Positions 55,730 through 64,000 of a stretch of DNA of 64,000 nucleotides are shown here, one piece after another (position 1 is the first letter of the stretch; every line of letters starts with the position of its first letter). Under the pieces are notes generated by a model, which was given only the letters and a program-made list of their open reading frames with translations, searched no databases and was not told where the DNA came from. This DNA comes from Macrolepiota albuminosa (Eukaryota; Basidiomycota; Agaricomycetes; Agaricales; Agaricaceae): assembly GCA_027475525.1 (NCBI GenBank), contig JAMWFC010000060.1, positions 1 through 64,000 of the forward strand. Reading direction: 5' to 3'. Made by a program: the position numbers and the translations under genes.

Positions 55730-56284
55730 GTTGACGAAATTAGTGAGTAAAAATACACTAAATAATACTAGTGTGAAAAAGTGAGCGAGGGGCCAGACGC
55801 GACCTTCCCATCGCGAAACTTACTTTAGATATTTCGCTGAGAGACGGCGCAATGCAAGCGACTTTTAAAGAGGGCGAAATATCTATGGTGAGAGGTGAGC
55901 CCGGCTCACCGGGTGGCCACGCAGGGGGAGTCTCACCGATGATTTATAGAAACAAACGAGGAATAAATGAAGGATCAATAAATAAAAAGTAAACTGTAAA
56001 AAGACGGGAGACTCGGTGAGAATAAAGCAATGTGAGAGAGCGCGACAGCGCTCACCTGGGCAGCAACGGGGGAAGGAGGTGGACGGAAGGTGAGGGCTGC
56101 CCAAGATGTCTGAGACCGCATGCCGTGCTGACCACACTACGGCATCTGCCAGAACCCTAGCGCCGTGCCGTGATCGGCATACGATCTGGGGAGAGGGAAA
56201 GGTGCGGGTGTGACCGGAAGAACTCCTGAGCACGCAGAGGCCTCCGAAAACGCTCACCACCTTCGGCGCTCGCCTTTACGCCGA
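55730..56284. repeat. A1 terminal repeat
   Basis: 555 bp left end of the element, matching A2. It should contain the promoter of the element and its 5' leader. Confidence 0.85.
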
Positions 56285-56382
56285 GTAATTAGTTGTTGTA
56301 TTGATACTTTTCGATAGTTAGATTATTAGAATTGACTTTTCACTTCAACGATTTTTGCGTTTCTCAACTTAGACGACAAAAT

Positions 56383-56962
56383 ATGTCTCGGATTGAAGGT
56401 AAAAGTAAAGACGTGCGTCAAAAGAAGAAAATTAGGCGTGAGGTATGTTTTAAAGTATCGAGCTGGGGCTGACTGACTGATACACTACTTGGCAGATTCA
56501 ATTCCTCGATCTTGAGGCCCAGGTCGAAGAAGAAGACTCTGAGGAGGAGGAAGAACAATATGATAACGGTAGTTGGTACATTCATGCTATTTACCTATGG
56601 CTGACTATGGATTCCAGACGACTTTATTGAAGACAGTGGACCTGTCGTACTGGATCGAAGTCTCTCTCGCCACTTACTTGCCGTTGAACGTCACCGAATG
56701 GAATGCTTTACTAGCTCTGCTCATGCCCACTCTAGCAGTCAACAACTTTTATCCATCGAATCACCTCATCAATGTGTCAGTATAGCTTTTGAAGGACTGA
56801 CAGGACTCTGAAGAGTTGCCGTCAAAGTAAGCCTTTCAGTTCTCTTTGATTTATCTTATCTTCCTTCTTTTCAGCCAGGATATGAGGAAACTGTTGCATT
56901 TATTCTAATGGAAAAGCTCATTCGTAGCAAAAATGACGCTTTGATTTGAATGTCAAATCAAT
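56383..56962 (+). pseudogene. Spt5-like gene, 5' part
   Basis: The start gives MSRIEGKSKDVRQKKKIRRE, then after a GTATGT...GGCAG intron IQFLDLEAQVEEEDSEEEEE and, after a second intron, DFIEDSGPVVLDRSLSRHLL. A further exon reads PGYEETVAFILMEKLIRSKN, which resembles the start of the NGN domain of Spt5. The acidic N-terminus followed by an NGN-like segment is the plan of the Spt5-like proteins often found near mushroom transposons (from memory). The frame is lost at a stop near 56948, where a LINE fragment follows. It is broken and probably dead. Confidence 0.45.
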
Positions 56963-57091
56963 TATCGGCTCTATTTCCCGACCAGGTTGTATAGTGATTG
57001 AGGCTCTCAGACTCTGAAAACATACAAGACCTTTGCAGAGGCGTTTCCGACGCTTTTTTTTCAATTAGCGTGCCCGAGCGCGGCGCTCATC

Positions 57092-57930
57092 TTGCACGGT
57101 ACATACGACAGACTACATAATCTACAAGAGCTGCAGAATCCTCGTCCCCCCGCATACGTGGAGAAAGAACGATTCGGCGGTTCCTTGCGCCGTTTAGACT
57201 ACACTCCCCTGTCAGTGTCCGAGATGGGTGGCTGGGGTTTTTGTTTGCGTTACGCGTGGGTGCTACGAATGTCCGGGGTGCGGACAGGGTGGGGACGAGC
57301 GGCGGAGCCGATATCCCAGGCTAGGTCTGGAGGATGTAGCTAGGGGTGGAGGATATGGAGCCCCGCGCCGTTAGTAAAGAGTGAGGTGTATATTTATTTA
57401 TCGAGGACGAACATCACATATTTATAGAGTGCCCGAGATTTACGACATGGAGGCTCAAAACGACGAGTGAAATGTCCACGCATCTGAAATGCTCCGAAAT
57501 GCGAGTCAAGGGGCTGATCACAGAAAAAGAGGCCAAGAGTCTAATGGACGCAGCTGAGTCTCTCTTTCGGGATAACCCTGTTGTGTGGCCTCTCCACTGT
57601 TCTGCCTTCTACTTAGGTCGAACTCCGGATGTGCTAAGAATCCTGGGGGTTAACCAGAACGCGAATCGATCATTGCCCCTGGAAAAGAGGAGATTTACTC
57701 ACAGGATTGCAGTGAGTTGGCACCTTGCATCCATCCGACTGGCGGGGCATATTTGGGGTCAAGTCCAGAGAATAGTGGCGGGTCGCCTGGGAGCTGACTA
57801 GACGCATGGGTTGTTTCTTTATTGTTGCTTCATTGTTCCTTTGTTTTTTGGTTACCTTCTGCTGTGGTGGCAAGCTTTCCCTTACGAGGGTTTTGATGCT
57901 ACCCCACATGCCCATTTATTACATACTTAT
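57092..57930 (+). mobile_element. 5'-truncated LINE, 3' end of reverse transcriptase ORF and tail
   Basis: The C-terminal part of a LINE polyprotein is visible: a histidine/cysteine finger (FIEDEHHIFIECPRF at about 57397-57441), then PVVWPLHCSAFYLGRTPDVL, and the end THRIAVSWHLASIRLAGHIW GQVQRI, stopping at 57801. The tail GGTGGCAAGCTTTCCCTTAC ... GATGCTACCCCACATGCC matches 17482-17535. Upstream frames to 57092 are broken by stops. It appears inserted in the Spt5-like gene. Confidence 0.7.
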
Positions 57931-57959
57931 CTTCTTATTCTTCATTCGCCATATCATTA

Positions 57960-59001
57960 TCTCTTAATGGTTCATCGAGGCATATCTACTGATGTGTCCT
58001 TAGCTAGTACTTCTAGCGTAGGCCCTAATGTGAGTCAGCGACCACAGATTCGAAACATGCCTAAAAGTCCTCGTCCACGACGCAGTCCCCCAGCTCCTGA
58101 TAGGGAACTACATCGGCTCGACTCAGCTCTTTCGACTACTAACCACGTCACTAGCCAACACAACGGTCCCGGCGCACCTTTCACTCCAGAAACCCACTTA
58201 GTTGACAACGAAACACCCTTATATCACAACAAAACTCCTGTCAATGGAATTTTGCCACCGAACTCGAGGAGACAGAGCGGTGTGGGTGGATCTATACCGC
58301 GCACTTACCACAATCGCGAACACATTTTTGTGAAAGCAGTCAGTCATCTCTCTCCTCCAGCAAGTCTGCGCTCATTATGTCCAGCATAAAGAGGCCGTAA
58401 GAGCCATTATCCAGAAAAACAAGGAAGAAATTCAAACGAAGGAGTGGTGTGTGCTCTACCTCTGTATTATTAACAGCTCTTTAACTCACTATGCTCTAGG
58501 TTACACCTCGAACTTTACAGACTTTCAGAGTAAAACTCCTTGTCTCTCTCGCGGGCACGCAGAATTTTACTTTTCTACAGGCTTTTTGGCGTATAAAGCT
58601 CAGCTGGAGAGGCTTGACCGTCGCGATGAGTTTTCTCGTGTGCATCACTCATTCTTTTATGGATATGCTCTCATCAATCTCTAGCTTCTTCATCTATGAT
58701 AAATCTCCGCGCGAGAGAGAGGGAATCTTCACCTCGACGGGCAACATAGTAATATAAGATTGGTTGTTAGGAGGACCGGGAAGTCCTCCGGGGTGTGAGA
58801 TTTCCGACGTTTACTGGTGGCAGGTTCACCCAATTAACCCATCGGATTGGCCAAAATACCTTAGAGAACGGAAGTTCTTCACTCCTTCGAGTGGAACTTG
58901 GGTCCGATTGACGCAACGGCCATTTAACGGGGACTTGGCCTACGTTACAGACTATAACGACTTTGGAGCGGAAGTATATGGAACAGAGAATCAAGCTATG
59001 T
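57960..59001 (+). pseudogene. Spt5-like gene, 3' fragment
   Basis: Frames after the LINE tail include a Pro/Arg-rich stretch (58021-58150, KSPRPRRSPPAPDRELHRLD), a block at 58500-58684 (GFLAYKAQLERLDRRDEFSR) and, closest to a known fold, 58835-58990 (SGTWVRLTQRPFNGDLAYVT), which has the G-x-WVR...GDLAYV pattern of a KOW motif as in Spt5. Stops separate the blocks. The last frame ends at the 3' end of NOP4. That 5' and 3' Spt5-like parts lie on either side of the LINE suggests one interrupted gene. Confidence 0.4.
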
Positions 59002-62000
59002 CTATTTCTTTGCTTTTCGTTCCCTCCTTTTTCGCCCGATTAGTGCCCCAAAGTTATTTTTCGATTTTTGTGGCTTCTCTGGTTCCACAGTTTTTGACTT
59101 CTCTTGACTGACCCGCTGTCTTTTAGGAGACCGCTCCTCTTTATCCTTTTTCTTTTCGCCATTCTTCTTGTCGCTTGACTGTATAGACATATATCAGCTG
59201 CTGTAGGAATACAAGTTTTACAACTTACCGGCCCTTTATCTTGTGCTGCCTTCCGCCGTTGAATGACCTGAATATTTTCAATAGAGAACTCGCAGATCAA
59301 AGTGCCCTTGCTCTTCTTCGCGCCATCTTTGTCCAACTCCTCCTTCAGTCTCGCCAGCCTCGCATCATCTTTTGTCTCCTTGGACGATTCCTGTTTTACT
59401 AGGTCTATCAACTCATCCTTCCACCATTCCTCAAACAACGATCCCACTTCAGAATTGCTGTTCGCCCATCGGAGCACACGTAGAGCATCTGCATGTGTAT
59501 GCAGCTCTAGGAAACCGTACCCTTTACTCCGGCCCTTCCCAGTGACGTGATCAACACGCTCCATCTGTCGTACGATCTTGGCTTGCTTCACACCTGTTTG
59601 TCGTCCCATCAATCGCTTCTTCTTACTTTTGTTACTTTCCTGCTCCTGACTCCGTTCTTCTAGTGGCGCAATGTCTGCGAGCTCGTCGGCACTGAGAGGG
59701 AGTCGACCACCTTTCTTCACTTCAAACTCGAATGTTTTGATCGCATGGATAGCAAGACGTTTGAGCATCCGTTCGCTAACGAAAAGAGGAATCTGTCGGA
59801 CACTAAGACGTGTTTTTGATATGAAGAGTGAGGGATTGGACTTGAGAAGCTGACGGCGAGCGTTGAAGGAAGCTGTCCGTTGCTCAACCTCTTTAGGTGA
59901 GAGTGTCTCGGCTCCAGAGCTGTTCGGAAGGATCACTGAAAAGAAATGAGTCTAGGTGGTAGGAGTCGGTTGCACAAACGACCGACCTCCTTCTCGGAGA
60001 AGATACATATTGCGCTTATCTGCCTTCTGCCGGCTCTTTTCACCAGCTTCCTTCAACTTTCCAGCTTCATCCCGAGTCACCGCACGTACGACATCGAGAG
60101 TTCTCCCATGGAGGACAAGACTCTGGGCTAACGAAGACGACGGATCGGGAGTCAGTATTGAGGGCATCGTAAATGGATTTTTCTTCACGGGCTTAAAGAA
60201 AATGATAAATCAGTTAATCCTGATGGCATTCGAAGGGGCCGTACGTACTGCTGCAGCACCAGTTGTCTCTGCTCGCAACAAGTCACTTTGAGTAAGAGCT
60301 TTATCTGCGTCATCCTTGTTCCAGAAGCACGCAAAGCCAGTTCCTCGTGAACGCCCACTCTCGTGATCCATGGCGATGCGCGCATAACGAAGCGGTCCAA
60401 AAGAACTGAACCTGCCGTCGTTGTCAGACATTATTTTGTTTTACGGGGAAAAGACATACATTGTCCGTAGCTCATCTTCCGTTGCGGTAAATGGCAAATT
60501 GCGGATGAATACTGTAGTTCCAGCTTCGGGAGGTGGAAGTGATGGTTTGACAGGTTCCTCTCGATTTTCGTCCTCATTCCCGTCCTCATCCTCTTCATCA
60601 CCCTCACTGTTATAGCCGTTTTCGTCTCTGTGGACACCTAGTCTCCCTTCCTCGTCACTTTCGTCATCGCTGCTCCAATTACTATCATCATCGCTGTCCG
60701 CAGATCCTGAAGCTTCGTCCATCTCGACATCTGCATTCTCCTCCATCTTCGCCTTCTCTTCCTCCCACCTGTCTTTACTTAGAGCCCAGTCAACAGCAAT
60801 CACTCGTTCTGTCGCCGTCCCATATTTCTCTTCCACGTCCGCTTCGGGCACAAGTTCCTCCATTTTCCCCTCTGCACCCTCTACTCCACTCGCCTCCGCC
60901 AATTTTGCCTTCTTCTCCTCTCGCCGCTGCTTCTTTCTCTTTTGTTTATCGGCCACGAGTGATTCCGCAGATCCCGCTCGGATGGTCATGCCGTTACAAC
61001 CTTCAATCGCTTTTTCCGCATCTTTCTTGCTTAACATCCAAACGAACGCGAACCCTTTTATCCGTAGTGGCTTCATTTTGCTTGAACCTTCAACCCTGCC
61101 TTCGACTTCGACCTCACTTTCGCCAGTAACGTCCTGCTTCTTGGGTATATGTATTGAATATATGGGGCCATAGGGTAAAAATGCGGCGCGAATGTCCTGT
61201 TCAGTTGCGTTGAAGGGTAGATTCCGTACAATGAGACGGCTAGAAGGGTTTGGGGCGGGACCGTTCCAGACACCAGTATCATCTTTAAGAGACTTCTTTA
61301 CGGCAGACTTTGACAACGTTTCCAGACGTTTCTTTAGGGTCACTGAAAGGAGGCATCCTTTGAAGACGTGTGCGTGAAGTTTGCTAACTGCTTCAGAGGC
61401 AGCCGCAGGGGTTGTGAAGATGATACTGGCTTCGATAGTATAAGCAGACGAATATTAATGTTATAGAAATCTGAGCGTACCCGTAGTACCGTCTCCACTC
61501 AGTGATTCAACCTTCTCAGCGCCATTGTATTTTCGTACTTTTTTCCAGAGAACCTTAGAGTCAATGGAAGGAGGAAGGCCAGAAATGACAATTGTACGAA
61601 TCGCCAAAGGGTCTTGGGGCAATCGTGGTCGTTGTGTTTTCGATGAGGCTTCCATTTTTGGTTCCTTTTTCACCGTCCTGTCTCCCAAATCCTTGTGCTA
61701 AGGAATGGCTCTACATTAACCAGATGTGATGCTAAGATAAGAAAACACACCTTCTTACCAGCCCAATCTATTCGTAGATTTCTTCCTACTAAGCTCAGTC
61801 CATCCTTGGTTATTGTGTCGTATGCCATTTGAGCATCTTCTTTGATTGCGAACGAGACATAACCGACACCTTTAGATACACCAGAACCAGGCTCGGTGAC
61901 AATAAAAGCAGATCTGACAGGTGCTATATTTGAAAAGAGCGTCTGTAGATCTACAGAGGTCGCAGTGTATGGCAGATTAGAAACAAATAGTGTGGACCTG

Positions 62001-62124
62001 GGAAGTGGACATTATTAGAAAAAGTTATTCAAATAAGAACTTGTTTTGCTGACCCATGAGACCCCAATTTCGTTGAGTCCTCCTCACCATCGCGTTCTTT
62101 CCGTTTTCCCAGCGTATCCGACAT
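59002..62124 (-). CDS. NOP4: Nop4/RBM28-like ribosome biogenesis protein
   Basis: A nucleolar RNA-binding protein needed for 60S subunit maturation. The start at 62124 gives MSDTLGKRKERDGEEDSTKL. RRM1 (about 62040-61760) reads STLFVSNLPYTATSVDLQTL; RRM2 (about 61650-61370) TIVISGLPPSIDSKVLWKKV; RRM3 (about 61230-60950) SRLIVRNLPFNATEQDIRAA. An acidic linker (DSDDDSNWSSDDESDEEGRL) precedes RRM4 (about 60530-60210), TTVFIRNLPFTATEDELRTM and SRGTGFACFWNKDDADKAL. A C-terminal RRM-like part (LSVRQIPLFVSERMLKRLAI, KGRSKGYGFLELHTHADALR) follows. The end is basic: NNFGALIGRKRRERKAKK. At least seven introns are needed. The gene is divergent from TLG1, with 232 bp between starts. It looks intact. Confidence 0.85.
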
Positions 62125-62356
62125 TAGTAAAAGCCCGCGTCAACTCTGCGAGGCTGCAGCGTGCGACCTTGGACAAATTTTGGGCTCGAGAGTATGGATG
62201 AGAAATATGTTTACATAAGCCCTGTCTATTCCAACGGCCCGGGGTTCAGATCTTTGATGTCTGTGTAGACTTTTGACTTGTGCAACATTGTCTGCGTATT
62301 CTCTAAGGTGGCTTTTTCGTCGAGCAACCGCCTCTGAATATTTGTGACAAGATACG

Positions 62357-63326
62357 ATGTCCATTGACCCTTATCATGCGGTGGAACAGGAAGTTCAAGC
62401 CACTCTGCGGGCTGCTGCGCAACTACGGTCGTCGTATCTACGAATACGGAGTACAGCAAGGGAGGGGAGCGAAGAGCTCCAATATACGATTTCTGAGGTA
62501 TGTCAAATTCCGAGAATCCCAATCACTTGCTTGACACCCTTTTATAGTTGAAGGGCACACTTGCTGCGCTCGAAGCGGACCTGGAGGACTTGGACGAAAG
62601 TGTGAAGTGTGTATCATACACGAAATCTCACTCCGATATTCCTTGACGTTTGTAGGATTGTTGAGTCCACAGATGCACGGAACTTCGGGTTAGACGACGC
62701 GGAGGTGCAACGACGGCGGCGATATGTCACTGACGTGCGCAAAGAAATACAGGTGCGCCTGAAACTCGTACTCCTCAGAGTCATACCACTAATGGTACCT
62801 GTTTGTAAGCTCAGAGCATGAGAGCCGATCTATCATCCCCTCGAGCATCAATGCCAAGTGTGCCTTCAAGAAGCGGAATAACGTCGCCTGGGGAGATAGG
62901 GGAAGGGGAGAATCACCAAGAAGCTTGGGCCAGGGAAGAACAACAGGTACGTCCATTCAACCGCACTCCAACCGTACCTTTTTACGAATGGTTAAGCAGC
63001 TCATTATGCGTGAACAAGACCGGACGATGGACTCATTATCTGGGACGTTGCATACACTTGCTCGACAGGCAGGCCTTATGGGGCAAGAAATTGTTGAGCA
63101 TAATGAGTATGTTCTTGCCCTCGTCCTTCTGTTTTGAGGACCTTATGATTACTTAGGCTCCTTGACGACCTCGAACGCGGTGTTGACGCAACAGACTCAA
63201 AGCTCAGCAATGCCATGCAACGACTGCGTCATTTCATGCGCCAGTCTGAAGAGAAAGGCAGTGGCTGGTGCATCATCATTCTCATCATAATACTGATGAT
63301 TCTTCTCCTTGCTGTTATACTGTTAT
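62357..63326 (+). CDS. TLG1: Qc-SNARE Tlg1/syntaxin-6 family
   Basis: A t-SNARE for fusion of endosome-derived vesicles with the late Golgi. The start gives MSIDPYHAVEQEVQATLRAA, the syntaxin-6 N-terminal three-helix domain, continuing STAREGSEELQYTISE|LKGTLA and IVESTDARNFGLDDAEVQRR. A Ser-rich linker follows (SPRASMPSVPSRSGITSPGE). The SNARE motif reads QLIMREQDRTMDSLSGTLHT, LARQAGLMGQEIVEHNE|LLDD and GVDATDSKLSNAMQRLRHFM, with the zero-layer Q in GQE. A C-terminal tail anchor ends the protein: GWCIIILIIILMILLLAVIL L. Five introns of about 45-60 bp are evident. No defect is seen. Confidence 0.9.
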
Positions 63327-64000
63327 GATCTGGGCTTGATGGAAACCAGTTATTCACGTGTTATGCAGGTCAGAGCCATGGAAGACCGTATTTGTGCCAT
63401 AATGGGACGATGTGGCAGGCTAGTAACGAGCCTCTCACAATGGTTGATAAGTAGTGTTTAAATTATATGTACACATTATATGATTGATAATAACAGGACT
63501 CACGTATGGGGAGAGCGAAGCATATGGCTGCGGCATGAATTAGAATCATGCAAAATCATCAGAACTACCCTCATTTGTAGTATAATAGAGGAAGACTTTT
63601 TTCACACATACAGTCGACCGCAACACACTGTTTTATGCAGCACAAAATCATGAAAACAGAAGGTACTGGCAGTGGATCTGGGAAATCCAAGGTTCTACCA
63701 AAACTGAAGACCGGCAAAAGCATGTTTCGCGTTTGTATCTCTGTCACGGTCGATCTATAAACGAGAAAGAACCGCAATGCATTCCACGGTACATTCTATC
63801 ATCTCGCGTGGCTTGTACCGGACACAGGCGTAGGCACGATCAATTTGGATGTGGGTAATTGACCAACTAAAAACTGTCGAACGAGACATGTTGTATTCTC
63901 GTTACAGCAAGAATCATCAATCTGGATCACAATGCGAGCATTGAAACAGCGCATGCTTGAAAGACTTTACCATGGTGAAATGGTTCGAGGCAAAGGACAC
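63327..64000. other. Downstream region, nothing recognised
   Basis: Only short frames without motifs are present (for example 63571-63777 minus). The window ends before any clear next gene. Confidence 0.4.

Larger units (their letters stand above)
50502..56284 (-). mobile_element. Ngaro-like tyrosine-recombinase retrotransposon, structurally complete
   Basis: A 5.8-kb element on the minus strand in the order A1 (56284-55730), Gag, RT-RNase H, tyrosine recombinase, B1 (51279-51182), A2 (51181-50627), B2 (50599-50502). These split direct repeats (A1-ORFs-B1-A2-B2) are the hallmark of Ngaro and PAT elements of the DIRS order. The internal B1|A2 junction reproduces what the joined element ends would look like, as expected for a circular intermediate integrated by a recombinase. 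All three frames are open and overlap slightly. No methyltransferase frame is present, which favours Ngaro over DIRS. It has no LTRs, and none of the integrase or target duplication typical of LTR elements is seen. Confidence 0.85.

Overview
This window is nuclear DNA of a filamentous basidiomycete, most likely an Agaricomycete. The genes are split by many short GT-AG introns (about 45-60 bp). The identifiable products are fungal: histidinol-phosphatase, sterol C24-methyltransferase, Egt1, oxalate decarboxylase, Mad3, Nop4 and an Rrm4-like endosomal RNA-binding protein. The mobile elements (chromodomain Ty3/gypsy, Tnp2-type DNA transposon, LINE tails, tyrosine-recombinase retroelement) are those usual in mushroom genomes. 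No rRNA, tRNA or CRISPR array was recognised.

Layout. 0-6 kb: a damaged histidine-phosphatase gene (-) and a secreted PhoD-type alkaline phosphatase (+) with a repeat-coded tail. 6-17.5 kb: an AT-rich transposon graveyard. It holds a 485-bp inverted repeat around an unidentified gene, a decayed Tnp2-type transposase, two LTRs in opposite orientation, Ty3/gypsy integrase-chromodomain (+) and reverse transcriptase-RNase H (-) remnants, a nested fold-back Tc1/mariner-type MITE and a LINE tail. 17.7-29.5 kb: a dense housekeeping block with YRA1/ALYREF (+), HIS2 (+), AIP1 (-), an Rrm4-like 3xRRM-3xMLLE gene (-), a small secreted protein (-) and MAD3 (-). 29.5-37.2 kb: a duplicated promoter-like segment, oxalate decarboxylase (+), an array of degenerate copies of a transporter's last exon, and the DAL5-type MFS transporter itself (-). 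37.9-41.2 kb: unassigned, probably decayed coding sequence. 41.2-50 kb: the EgtB-like half of EGT1 (+), ERG6 (+), an unidentified probably nuclear protein (+), a weak ORF (-) and a single-pass membrane protein (-). 50.5-56.3 kb: a structurally complete Ngaro-like tyrosine-recombinase retrotransposon (-) with split direct repeats. 56.4-59 kb: an Spt5-like gene broken by a LINE 3' fragment. 59-63.3 kb: NOP4/RBM28 (-) and the SNARE gene TLG1 (+), transcribed divergently.

The genes do not form a pathway cluster. The strongest observations are: (1) five perfect tandem duplications, all with a 77-bp period and in unrelated contexts, which look like assembly joins at k=77 rather than biology; (2) the apparently young Ngaro-like element with intact Gag, RT-RNase H and recombinase frames in A1-ORFs-B1-A2-B2 order; (3) the tandem decay array derived from the 3' end of the MFS gene; (4) an EGT1 locus without a recognisable histidine-methyltransferase half.
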